Below are positions 9,961-17,992 of a stretch of 53,517 nucleotides of DNA, one piece after another. Each line of letters opens with the position of its first letter. Position 1 is the stretch's first letter. The position numbers and the translations under genes were made by a program. The stretch is from UBA1140 sp964573285 (GTDB lineage: Bacteria > Campylobacterota > Campylobacteria > Campylobacterales > Sulfurovaceae): the NCBI GenBank assembly GCA_964573285.1, contig CAZNJD010000070.1:1-53517 (forward strand), read 5' to 3'. Below the pieces are notes generated by a model. It searched no databases and had not been told where the DNA came from. It saw nothing but the letters and a program-made list of their open reading frames with translations.

Positions 9961-10548
9961 TTATCTATATCGTGAGCGAGTTCCACCAAATTTAATTGTT
10001 AGTACTAGACCTAAACTATTACCACTAGCTGTTTTGGATGGGTCACTTTTGAGTTCATACTCTATAAAAGTACCTTTTAGTCCTATAGCAAAAAAATCTG
10101 TTGGTTCATATTGAATTTGTACGACACCACCTAAAGCATTATTAAACTCATCAGTAAATCGGTCATTATCAAATGTACTTTGAAGTTCAGGGCTAATATG
10201 ATAGGTAAATCCAGCACCAAATTTCCAATAAGGAATTTTGATAAATCCTAGTGCTGATATAGGTATCATACTCCATGTAATATCTCCATTACTTGCACTA
10301 TCACTATCAAATTTATATCCAATAAGTAGTTGTGTTTCAAAATTGGCTATAGGATTATCTATAGACATTCCCATCTCTAAGCTTAAGCCATCTCCTGCAT
10401 CAATAGTATAATCATTATCATAATCATGGTCGATAGTTACAAGTTCATCTCCTCCACCTTCAAAACTTACTTGTATAACAGGTTTAATAATCTCCCCATA
10501 ACTGAGCGTTATAACAATTGGTAGAATTAGTAAAAGTTTTTTGAGCAT
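9961..10548 (-). CDS. Outer-membrane beta-barrel protein, unknown function
   Basis: This 195-residue protein has a cleavable-looking signal peptide (MLKKLLLILPIVITLSYG) and then alternating hydrophobic and polar strands typical of a small outer-membrane barrel. The sequence is rich in Asp, Gly, Tyr and Phe. An acidic segment near residues 38-52 (DHDYDNDYTIDAGDG) may be a surface loop. Its C-terminus, TRSRYR, lacks the usual terminal aromatic, so a barrel is likely but not certain. The ribosome site AAAGGAG precedes the ATG. The 216-bp region upstream is very AT-rich and shared with the divergent glycosyltransferase gene. Confidence 0.7.
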   Translation of the reverse strand: MLKKLLLILPIVITLSYGEIIKPVIQVSFEGGGDELVTIDHDYDNDYTIDAGDGLSLEMGMSIDNPIANFETQLLIGYKFDSDSASNGDITWSMIPISALGFIKIPYWKFGAGFTYHISPELQSTFDNDRFTDEFNNALGGVVQIQYEPTDFFAIGLKGTFIEYELKSDPSKTASGNSLGLVLTIKFGGTRSRYR

Positions 10549-10764
10549 AACAGACTCCTTTCTATTTAATGATATTTTAATTATATCTAAAATATTGTGA
10601 CTTTTTGTTTATATCTATATATTTTTTTTGAAATTAAAAAATACACTTAAACAGATATTTTATATTAATTTATGTTTAAATAAACTTAAAAATATGTTTA
10701 ATTATTGTAAAATATGATTGAAGAAACTATATTTACATTCTTTAAAAAACTTAAAAGATAAATT

Positions 10765-12015
10765 ATGAAAATACTATTTATAACAGACAATTTCCCTCCT
10801 GAGGTAAATGCACCAGCTACAAGAACATATGAACATTGCCAAGAGTGGATAAAAAGAGGCATTAAAGTTACAATAATTACATGTACTCCAAATTTTCCAC
10901 ATGGTAAAGTATATAATGGTTATAAAAATAGACTCTATCAAAAAGAGAATATAGATGGAATAGAGGTTATACGAGTTTGGAGTTATATGAGCTCAAATAT
11001 TGGTTTTATAAAAAGAGTTCTTGATTACTCCTCTTTTGCATTTAGTTCATTTTTGGTTGGACTATTTCAAGAAACAGATATAATTATCGCTACCTCGCCA
11101 CAGTTTTTTACAACTTGGAGTGCTTATGGGCTAAGTAAGCTCAAACGAAAACCTTGGATATTTGAGTTACGCGATATATGGCCAGAGTCGATACAGAGTG
11201 TAGGAGCAATTAGGCATAAAAAAACACTTGAATTTTTGGAAAAAATTGAGTTAGGGTTATATCGAAATAGCAATAGAGTAATAGCTGTTACTGATGCCTT
11301 TAAAGATAATCTAATATCTCGTGGTATAAGTTCTGATAAAATATCTGTAGTTACTAATGGTTCAAATATGGAGCTTTTTAATATAAGAGATAAGAACCAA
11401 GAGTTAATAAAAAAGCTAAATTTAGAAGATAAATTTGTTATAGGTTATATTGGTACACATGGTATGGCTCATAGTTTGGATTTTATTATTAAAAGTATAT
11501 CTAAAATAGATGATAACTCTATACATTTTTTATTTATAGGTAATGGAGCAATGAAAGAGACTATTGTTCAATTCTCTAGTGAATTAAATATAAAAAATAT
11601 TACATTTTTAGACCCTATATCAAAAGAGAAAGTTCCAGACTATTTATCTATAATTGATGTCTCTTTAGCTCCTTTAAAAAAATCAGATACTTTCAAAAGT
11701 GTTATTCCATCCAAGATATTTGAAGCATCAGCTATGAGAAAACCAACACTACTTGGAGTAGAGGGTCAAGCTCAAAAGATTATAGAAAAGTATGGTGCGG
11801 GTATATGTTTTGAACCTGAAAATGAGAAAGATTTTATAGATAAAGTTTATAAACTCAAAAACAGTAAATTATTATACTCTTCTTGTCAAGATGGATGTTC
11901 TAAATTGGCTTTTGATTTTGATAGAAAGATTTTAGCAAATAAAATGTTAGAGATACTTCAAAATATAGTAGGTAAAAAAGAGATATTAGTTCCATCAAAG
12001 AAAAAAGCTCTATAG
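10765..12015 (+). CDS. Glycosyltransferase family 4 (WbuB-like)
   Basis: This is a two-domain GT-B enzyme of 416 residues. The N-terminal acceptor domain opens with KILFITDNFPPEVNAPA and includes the WELRDIWP-type segment (here FELRDIWPESIQSVGA). The C-terminal nucleotide-sugar domain has IGYIGTHGMAHS and ends in the EX7E region (IFEASAMRKPTLLGVEG). Relatives transfer N-acetylated sugars during O-antigen or capsule assembly. The gene stands alone rather than in a polysaccharide cluster, so its acceptor cannot be named. A 13-bp hairpin follows the stop codon. Confidence 0.88.
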   Translation: MKILFITDNFPPEVNAPATRTYEHCQEWIKRGIKVTIITCTPNFPHGKVYNGYKNRLYQKENIDGIEVIRVWSYMSSNIGFIKRVLDYSSFAFSSFLVGLFQETDIIIATSPQFFTTWSAYGLSKLKRKPWIFELRDIWPESIQSVGAIRHKKTLEFLEKIELGLYRNSNRVIAVTDAFKDNLISRGISSDKISVVTNGSNMELFNIRDKNQELIKKLNLEDKFVIGYIGTHGMAHSLDFIIKSISKIDDNSIHFLFIGNGAMKETIVQFSSELNIKNITFLDPISKEKVPDYLSIIDVSLAPLKKSDTFKSVIPSKIFEASAMRKPTLLGVEGQAQKIIEKYGAGICFEPENEKDFIDKVYKLKNSKLLYSSCQDGCSKLAFDFDRKILANKMLEILQNIVGKKEILVPSKKKAL

Positions 12016-12039
12016 TAGCAAAGTAATTGTGATTTTTAT

Positions 12040-12085
12040 TTTCAATGATACTCTCCTTATTTGGGATAAAAAAGTATCATTGAAA
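12040..12085. terminator. Hairpin between convergent genes (bidirectional terminator)
   Basis: A perfect 13-bp inverted repeat (TTTCAATGATACT and its complement) with a 20-base loop lies between the glycosyltransferase stop (12015) and the DUF1104 stop (12103). The genes converge here, so it probably terminates both transcripts. There is no long T-run. Confidence 0.6.
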
Positions 12086-12102
12086 TATTAAATTTGTATC
12101 GA

Positions 12103-12309
12103 TTATGATCTTGAAGCCATTAAAGTATCTCTCTCTTGGGTTGTCATAGTAGCTGTTCTACTTTGCATCTCTGTTCTAAAAGCATCTCTATCTTCTACAG
12201 CTACACTTCCTCTTAATGCGATTAATTCTGAAGTTGTCATTTGAGAAAAATCTGTTGTCGCCATTAATCCAGCTGTTAGTAAACTAAATGTCAATATAGC
12301 TCTTTTCAT
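12103..12309 (-). CDS. DUF1104-type small periplasmic protein
   Basis: This is a 68-residue protein with a signal peptide (MKRAILTFSLLTAGLMATT) and a helical mature part of about 50 residues: DFSQMTTSELIALRG, then AFRTEMQSR and MTTQERDTLM. The pattern matches, from memory, DUF1104, a small periplasmic family found in Helicobacter and Campylobacter. Its function is unknown. A Met/Gln/Arg-rich helical hairpin recalls Spy/CpxP-like metal- or stress-sensing proteins, but that is only a resemblance. The AAAAAGGATAC ribosome site supports the start. Confidence 0.7.
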   Translation of the reverse strand: MKRAILTFSLLTAGLMATTDFSQMTTSELIALRGSVAVEDRDAFRTEMQSRTATMTTQERDTLMASRS

Positions 12310-12425
12310 AATGTATCCTTTTTAATTAAAATGTTTCTAAAAGTTATATCTATAACATTTAGATAAAAAAATTATAGCAACCTTTTGTTACCTTAATGTT
12401 ACTTATGGTGTAGGTTGTAAATTTA

Positions 12426-13310
12426 CTAAAAAGTAAATCCTATAGCTAAAGAGAAGGTATTATCATAAGAAAAATCTTCTAAAGCATAGCTATATCCTAT
12501 AGATGTAAATATATTTTTTGTAAAATTATAACTACTAAATATATCTATACTCTCTGAAGCATCTGCCTCTTCATATATTGAGCCTGTATATTTATAAGAT
12601 AATGCACCGTACCAATTTGATGTTAATAGATAACCCACTCCTAAAGAAAAAGTAGAGTAATCTTCATAGTCTGTTGTTTTACTATCTCCACTAATAGTAT
12701 ATCCATAATATGAGAATAGATTTACTTTATTATTTAGTAGATAATTGAGATTAATAGAGGCAAAGTAGTCATCATCTCTACTATTATCTATTATTTGGGT
12801 TTGATTAGTAGTACTATTTCTATAAAAACCATTCCCTCTCTCTATTGGTATCTGTTTTGTTTGAGTTGTATCAATATCTCCTGCTATTTTAGTTCCAATT
12901 GATAATTTAATTATTTTTTTAGGTAAAATAAATGTATGTCCTAATGATATATAAACATCATTATCACTATATGAGTTATCTTCATTATAGGTACTATTTG
13001 TAGTAGAGCGAGAGTTTGATATAGATATATCCCAACTATTATATTTATAATTTGCATATAAATTTAAAGAGCTATCATCTTCATAGGTCTCATCCGTAAA
13101 TATATCTGTACCAATTCTTACTGTTAAATGACCATAATTATGGTTTGGTTTTTGTGTTTTTGAGCAACCATTTGTATCTACTAACTCATCAAATGGTGTA
13201 TCTATGCACATATCAATACTATCATCAACTCCATCAATATCAAGATCTTGATAAGATAGGGCTAGATTGGAAAGAGTAAGAAGAGTTAATGCTATTTTTG
13301 AATATTTCAA
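12426..13310 (-). CDS. TSP3-linker outer-membrane beta-barrel protein
   Basis: The 294 residues start with a signal peptide ending near LALS. A calcium-binding thrombospondin type-3-like linker follows at about 22-52 (DLDIDGVDDSIDMC, then NGC), as often found before OmpA-like domains. The rest is about ten amphipathic strands with Asn/Ser/Tyr-rich turns, ending in FSLAIGFTF with a terminal Phe suitable for BAM recognition. There is no OmpA peptidoglycan-binding domain. Cargo and function are unknown. It lies 44 bp downstream of the DUF2202 gene on the same strand and probably belongs to the two-component block. Confidence 0.75.
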   Translation of the reverse strand: MKYSKIALTLLTLSNLALSYQDLDIDGVDDSIDMCIDTPFDELVDTNGCSKTQKPNHNYGHLTVRIGTDIFTDETYEDDSSLNLYANYKYNSWDISISNSRSTTNSTYNEDNSYSDNDVYISLGHTFILPKKIIKLSIGTKIAGDIDTTQTKQIPIERGNGFYRNSTTNQTQIIDNSRDDDYFASINLNYLLNNKVNLFSYYGYTISGDSKTTDYEDYSTFSLGVGYLLTSNWYGALSYKYTGSIYEEADASESIDIFSSYNFTKNIFTSIGYSYALEDFSYDNTFSLAIGFTF

Positions 13311-13354
13311 TAGTTATCCTTTTTAGGGTAATTTAAGATTACCCAATTTTATTA

Positions 13355-13948
13355 TTATCTTCCTAACTGTCTATTAAAGGCATTGAGATGATTATAGCTA
13401 CCATTTAAAAGATTTTTGTATGTAATTTCAAAATCACTAGGAACACCAGTATTTAAAATCTCCTCTAAATCAGAAATATCAGTCTCTTCAACTAAAACTC
13501 CAACTTCAAGTGCATCAACTAAAGATAGTGACCCTTTTTCAATTAATGTATTGTATAAATCTTGGAGTTCACTATTCTCAAATTCACCTCTTTTATCTAA
13601 AGTTGATGGAATATTTAAGCTATATTTATCTAAGAGAGCTTTTATTGCATCAATATGTGTTTGTTCAGAGTTTGAAATATTACCAAAAACTCTACTACCC
13701 CATAAATCATAAAGATAAGAGTAAATATCTCTTGCTACCTTTTCCTCTTCTATCATAAAAGTTAGACTATCTTTTTGAGTATCTGTTAATTCACTTAATG
13801 GGATAGAAGATATATTTATATATGAAGCACTATTAGTATTATATCCTCTATTTATATTTTGGTTATTATTTCCATGATGACCTCTAGCCGAGGCTGTTAC
13901 TGTTATTAATGCAACCACTGTTGAGATTAAAATTGTTTTTTTGAACAT
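13355..13948 (-). CDS. Secreted DUF2202 (ferritin-like fold) protein
   Basis: A signal peptide (about 1-21) leads to an Asn/His-rich linker (RGHHGNNNQ), then a four-helix DUF2202 domain. Candidate metal-ligand motifs are EEEKVARD near residue 71 and EQTHIDA near 101, followed by VEETD and NHLNAF in the last helices. DUF2202 is placed in the ferritin-like clan. A redox or metal role in the periplasm is inference. The ribosome site AAAGGATAAAC precedes ATG. The gene follows the histidine kinase by 77 bp on the same strand. Confidence 0.82.
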   Translation of the reverse strand: MFKKTILISTVVALITVTASARGHHGNNNQNINRGYNTNSASYINISSIPLSELTDTQKDSLTFMIEEEKVARDIYSYLYDLWGSRVFGNISNSEQTHIDAIKALLDKYSLNIPSTLDKRGEFENSELQDLYNTLIEKGSLSLVDALEVGVLVEETDISDLEEILNTGVPSDFEITYKNLLNGSYNHLNAFNRQLGR

Positions 13949-14025
13949 TGTTTATCCTTTTATGTGTTTTTATATCAAAAGTATAAAATAGTTTTGTTAC
14001 TTAAATGTTACCTTAAAAATATTTT

Positions 14026-15051
14026 TTAATTAAAAATAAGGATTATAGTTACTTTTTTATCTAACACTTCTAGTTTTTTATTTATATTTAATTCATTGCA
14101 AAGTTTATCCACAATATGTAATCCAATTCCCAATCCTCTATCACCTTCTTTATAAAATCTATCAAATACCTTTGATGGATTTTTAATTCCATAACTACTA
14201 TTTGAAATGGTCAATCTATTACTATTTTTCATTTTTATCTCTATAAATCCATTGCTAGTATTGTATTTACAAGCATTACTTAGTAGATTATATACTATTC
14301 GGCTTAGGGCATTTCTATTAGAGGTAATATATTGCTCCTCTATATCAAGAGTCCAATTTAAATAATCATATAGAGAGTAGAAAAACTCTACCTGCTCATT
14401 TATTATCTTTTTTATTGAAAATCTCTCTTTTTGAAGATGACTATCTTTTAAATATATACTTAAATTTTTATGTAACATAGCAATAGTATTTGCACTCTGA
14501 GCGATACTTTCAACCTCTTCATCTCTTTTCATCATTTTTAGATTTATAAGTATAGATGTTATAGGGGTATTAAGGTCATGGATTATATCCTTTATAAACT
14601 CTTCTAAAAGAAGTAGCGCATCTCTCATAGGACCAATGGCATAAAAAGCAAATAATAAAGATATTAAAATAGCAATAAGTGAGAGTATTAGAAATTGCCA
14701 TAAGAGTTTATATTGAATATTTACTAATTGAGTTTTATATTTAGATAATGGATAGATAATCTCTAAAGAGTTATTTTTATCATCAGGCAGTGGAACTAAA
14801 ATGTAGAGATTTTTTTTATCAGAATATAGTTCATATAGTTGATTTTCTTTAACTTTTGAAACTATATTTATATTAAATCTATTATCATCAAAAAAGAAGC
14901 TATAATTTTTCATTTCAAGAAATATCTCTTCACTTAAATGTTCATCTTCTAACCTATAATAGTTATAGAAAATAAAAGATAAAAATAGTTCAATAACAAT
15001 AAAAAAAAGGATAAATCCTTTAATAAGGGACTCTTTTTCAAATAATTTTAT
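14026..15051 (-). CDS. Two-component sensor histidine kinase, start codon non-canonical
   Basis: The first ATG (14911-14913) gives only 295 residues with a single membrane helix. The same frame is open another 46 codons upstream, to a TAG at 15055-15057, and encodes a first membrane helix (about GFILFFIVIELFLSFIFY) with no ATG, GTG or TTG. I therefore annotate from an ATA at 15049-15051 (341 residues). That gives the normal layout of helix, short periplasmic sensor, helix near 118-140 and catalytic core. H158 in IHDLNTPITS is the phospho-acceptor. The N box is NLLSNACKYN and the G box RGLGIGLHIV. It would overlap the response-regulator gene by about 14 bases. ATT near 15020 is another possible start. 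Confidence 0.8.
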   Translation of the reverse strand: MKLFEKESLIKGFILFFIVIELFLSFIFYNYYRLEDEHLSEEIFLEMKNYSFFFDDNRFNINIVSKVKENQLYELYSDKKNLYILVPLPDDKNNSLEIIYPLSKYKTQLVNIQYKLLWQFLILSLIAILISLLFAFYAIGPMRDALLLLEEFIKDIIHDLNTPITSILINLKMMKRDEEVESIAQSANTIAMLHKNLSIYLKDSHLQKERFSIKKIINEQVEFFYSLYDYLNWTLDIEEQYITSNRNALSRIVYNLLSNACKYNTSNGFIEIKMKNSNRLTISNSSYGIKNPSKVFDRFYKEGDRGLGIGLHIVDKLCNELNINKKLEVLDKKVTIILIFN

Positions 15052-15667
15052 ATCCTACTCCTCTAATACTCTGAATTTGAATATTTAAACTCTTTTTTAA
15101 CTTTGCAATATTAACTCTAAGAGCTAAATTAGTTGGTTTATCAAGAAGAAGTAGTAACTCCTCTTTAGTTACAGGATTTGGATAGTTTTGAATAAGTGAT
15201 ATAAGTATATTTTTTTGAACAATACCTATATAGAATAACTTTTTTTTATATCTAATCTCTTGTGATTGTAAATCTATCTCAAAATCTCTAAATTTTAATT
15301 TTTTCTTTAGTGATGAGGTTTTTGCTTTTATTCTTATAAGTAACTCTTCTGGGTCAAATGGTTTTTTTACATAATCATCAGCTCCTGCAATAAATCCTCT
15401 TGTTACTGAATTTATATCGACAAGAGCTGATATTATAATAGCTGGTGTAAAATCTTCTGCATCTCTTAAAGCTGTAAGTAAGTCAACTCCATTTAAAAGA
15501 GGTACATTTATATCAAAAAGATATAAATCATAACTATTTTCATAACTAAAATCTATAGCCTCTTCACCATTTTTTGCCCAATCAATACCATATCCATTAA
15601 ATTTAAGATATTTTATAAGGGTTTTAGATAGATTTGGGTCATCTTCTAATAAAAGTATTTTGTTCAT
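15038..15667 (-). CDS. OmpR-family response regulator
   Basis: This 209-residue regulator has a receiver domain with the acidic pocket (EDD at 8-10), phospho-acceptor D52 in LFDINVPLLNG and the conserved Lys in KKPFD (102). A C-terminal winged-helix DNA-binding domain (about 125-209) ends in IRGVGYKII, the usual wing motif. It is the partner of the overlapping histidine kinase. The preceding small secreted protein ends two bases upstream, so the three genes form an operon. The downstream secreted proteins (DUF2202, TSP3 barrel) are candidate targets, by position only. Confidence 0.93.
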   Translation of the reverse strand: MNKILLLEDDPNLSKTLIKYLKFNGYGIDWAKNGEEAIDFSYENSYDLYLFDINVPLLNGVDLLTALRDAEDFTPAIIISALVDINSVTRGFIAGADDYVKKPFDPEELLIRIKAKTSSLKKKLKFRDFEIDLQSQEIRYKKKLFYIGIVQKNILISLIQNYPNPVTKEELLLLLDKPTNLALRVNIAKLKKSLNIQIQSIRGVGYKII

Positions 15668-15669
15668 AA

Positions 15670-15987
15670 TTATCTATGACTCCTAAAATGTCTATGTCTG
15701 AACCTTCTTTGTAAATGGATATTTCCATTTTTATTAAAGCCTTTACAATTTTCACCATTTTTTCTACTAAAAGAGCTTTTTAACTCAATTAAAGTTTTTT
15801 TACGACTCTCTTTATTCATCTCTCTTAGTTTTAGTTTTAGTTGGTTCATTAACTCTCGTCTATCTTCAACTTTAGCATTTTGTATCTTTTTAATTAAAAT
15901 TCCAACTGTAATATTTTTACTATCTTTTGCAAAAATAGAGAAAGAGAATAGAATAAAAAATAGATATATCATTAAATATTTTTTCAT
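15670..15987 (-). CDS. Small basic secreted protein heading a two-component operon
   Basis: The start is placed at ATG 15985-15987 because AAGGAG lies eight bases upstream. A longer frame to 16008 lacks such a site. The 105 residues comprise a signal peptide (MKKYLMIYLFFILFSFSIFA), a highly charged helical hairpin (RRELMNQLKLKLREMNKES), and an Arg/His-rich tail (RRFRHRHFRSHR). Small secreted helical proteins encoded with CpxR/A-like systems can act as periplasmic inhibitors of the sensor, as CpxP does. I infer a similar role from context; there is no clear CpxP motif. The His-rich tail could bind metal. Confidence 0.65.
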   Translation of the reverse strand: MKKYLMIYLFFILFSFSIFAKDSKNITVGILIKKIQNAKVEDRRELMNQLKLKLREMNKESRKKTLIELKSSFSRKNGENCKGFNKNGNIHLQRRFRHRHFRSHR

Positions 15988-16082
15988 AAGATACTCCTTA
16001 TGAGCCATTTTACACTAAAATTGTTAAAGAAATGTTACTTATAAAATTTTTAATAACTAAAATTATATTTAATGTTATAGAG

Positions 16083-17045
16083 TTAGAAACTCTGAATATA
16101 AGCATTTCTATTTATACTCACTCTAACCCTCGAAAGGTCTTGTATAGCTTCATTTTCTGTACTATATGGACCTATATAGAGTCGTTTTATCATCTCTCCA
16201 TTTTGTATAGCATCTTGAATAATATAATTAAATCCATTTTCACTTACTTTGGCAAGGTACTCTCCATTTGGAGTTGAAAAGAAACTTCCTATTTTAATAT
16301 AAAACTGTTTATATGCAATATTTTCTGGTGTAATTGATATGTTGGTATCATTATTTTCTTCTACTTTTATTACTTTAGGGTTGACAAAATGTCTTAGGTT
16401 CTTAATTGCTAAAACTTTGAACTCTCCAGCATCCTGAACTAATCTTATTTTTTGAATATCTTTTCCAGATTCATAATCATTCCAGTTACTAAATTGCCAC
16501 CTTACTGTTGTCTGTACATCTATATATTCTTTGGCTCTTTTCAAAATTTTTATATAAGTCATATTATATTTTCTTCTTGACCATTTTTTATAAAATGATA
16601 CCTTATTGGTACGAAGTTGCATTAGATTTAGATTTTTTTTATAAAAATATTGTTGCATGGGAAAATGATAATAGACTTGAAGTTTATCCAAAAAATTCTC
16701 TTCATCTGCCATATAAAAGTTTTTTAAAAAATTTTTAATATAAACCAAAGATGTACTATCTCCAGTGATAGGTTTTAAAAAGTGACTACTAATCCAACCC
16801 TCTATATGTTCTGCACCCATAAGATAATTGATATAACACCACTCCTGCCCTTGTTTATTGTATTTACACTCTTTGATTTTAATTCCAATAGCATTATACG
16901 GTAGAAAACCTACAGCTGTTTTAGAGTTTATGATAGGCTCCATTCGTACATTTAGTTTAGTACCTCTTTTAAGATGTGTTAAACGATATTCAGTAGCATT
17001 AGAGAATTCAATAGTAATAATAAGTAGCAATATATATTTTTTCAT
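16083..17045 (-). CDS. Secreted SH3b and SPOR-like domain protein
   Basis: This is a 320-residue protein from ATG 17043-17045. A longer frame starts at GTG 17060, but the signal peptide begins at MKKYILLLIITIEFSNA. A bacterial SH3 domain follows (LNVRMEPIINSKTAVGFLP through GWISSHFLKP, with GQEWCYI). A middle domain of about 130 residues resembles NTF2-like secreted domains. The final 70 residues look like a SPOR peptidoglycan-binding repeat (FYIKIGSF, then RLYIGPYSTENEA). It probably binds the cell wall; its enzymatic role, if any, is unknown. It is separate from the two-component operon by about 95 bp. Confidence 0.75.
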   Translation of the reverse strand: MKKYILLLIITIEFSNATEYRLTHLKRGTKLNVRMEPIINSKTAVGFLPYNAIGIKIKECKYNKQGQEWCYINYLMGAEHIEGWISSHFLKPITGDSTSLVYIKNFLKNFYMADEENFLDKLQVYYHFPMQQYFYKKNLNLMQLRTNKVSFYKKWSRRKYNMTYIKILKRAKEYIDVQTTVRWQFSNWNDYESGKDIQKIRLVQDAGEFKVLAIKNLRHFVNPKVIKVEENNDTNISITPENIAYKQFYIKIGSFFSTPNGEYLAKVSENGFNYIIQDAIQNGEMIKRLYIGPYSTENEAIQDLSRVRVSINRNAYIQSF

Positions 17046-17105
17046 AACAAAATTATACACTATATGATTGAAATTGATATTAAAAGATTTGATATAGTTA
17101 TAAAC

Positions 17106-17606
17106 TTAATTATTTATTAAGGCTACTCTAGCTCTAATTCCCATTCTTGTACTATATCCAACTTCTGAAAATTGTAACTTACCACTACCATCATAAATAA
17201 AAGTTGTTGGATATGCTTGTACACCAAATTTTTTAGCTAATTTTCCACTATTATCATTTATAACTGTATATGTATATTCTCTATCTTTCATAAACTTTTG
17301 TAACTTTTCATTACTACCTGAATTGACAGCAATAGTAATTATATGAACATCATCTTTCATACTATCTATATTTGGAGCTTCTAGTTTACAAGTAGGACAC
17401 CATGTAGCCCAAAAATGTATTACTACAGGTTTACCATATGTTTCAAATACCACCTCTTGGTTATTAATATCTCTTTTGATAATATCAGGCAGTTGTATAT
17501 CAGTATTTGGTTTACGGATATAATTTAAACAGATACTTATTACAAATATCATTAATAGTGTTATGAGTAGCTCTTTGATTATATTTTTTATCGACCATTT
17601 TTTCAT
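17106..17606 (-). CDS. Membrane-anchored thioredoxin-like protein (TlpA/ResA type)
   Basis: The start is ATG 17604-17606, which overlaps the ruvX stop as ATGA, with an AGGTGG-like ribosome site upstream. A longer GTG start at 17618 is less likely. The 166 residues have one N-terminal membrane helix (about 12-30), then a periplasmic thioredoxin fold with active site FWATWCPTC and the cis-Pro loop AYPTTFIYDG. Relatives reduce disulfides in apocytochromes or copper proteins. The specific client is unknown. Translational coupling to dnaX-ruvX is positional and does not imply shared function. Confidence 0.88.
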   Translation of the reverse strand: MKKWSIKNIIKELLITLLMIFVISICLNYIRKPNTDIQLPDIIKRDINNQEVVFETYGKPVVIHFWATWCPTCKLEAPNIDSMKDDVHIITIAVNSGSNEKLQKFMKDREYTYTVINDNSGKLAKKFGVQAYPTTFIYDGSGKLQFSEVGYSTRMGIRARVALINN

Positions 17607-17992
17607 ATATTTAACCACCTTTCTAATATTATTTTGGCTGCTATTGAATCTATTTTACCATCTCTTTTATGACGAAACACTCCTTGTGTTAACTCTTTGG
17701 CTTCTATAGATGAGCTTTGTTCATCTTGATATACTATCTCTATACTATCCAAATCTAATAAAGAAACAAAATGTTTTATTCGTCTCTCCATCTCATTTTG
17801 GCTAGAACCACCTTTTGGTAACCCTACAACTAGTTTTTCTATATTCCATTCATACAAAAACTCTCTCACATCTCTACTAGCTTGATTGCGATTTTTACGC
17901 AATATGGCATTTTGGGGAAATACAATTTGACCATCTAAACAGATAGCCACTCCAATTCGTTTTAGTCCTACATCTATACTTGCTATTTTCAT
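17603..17992 (-). CDS. ruvX: RuvX/YqgF Holliday-junction resolvase-like nuclease
   Basis: This 129-residue RNase H-fold protein starts with IASIDVGLKRIGVA, the first catalytic Asp motif, and carries EKLVVGLPKG and QDEQSSSIEA later. The family acts in pre-16S rRNA 5'-end maturation and is proposed to resolve recombination intermediates. Its ATG overlaps the dnaX stop by one base (TAATG) and its TGA overlaps the start of the TlpA-like gene, so the three are translationally coupled. Confidence 0.92.
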   Translation of the reverse strand: MKIASIDVGLKRIGVAICLDGQIVFPQNAILRKNRNQASRDVREFLYEWNIEKLVVGLPKGGSSQNEMERRIKHFVSLLDLDSIEIVYQDEQSSSIEAKELTQGVFRHKRDGKIDSIAAKIILERWLNI

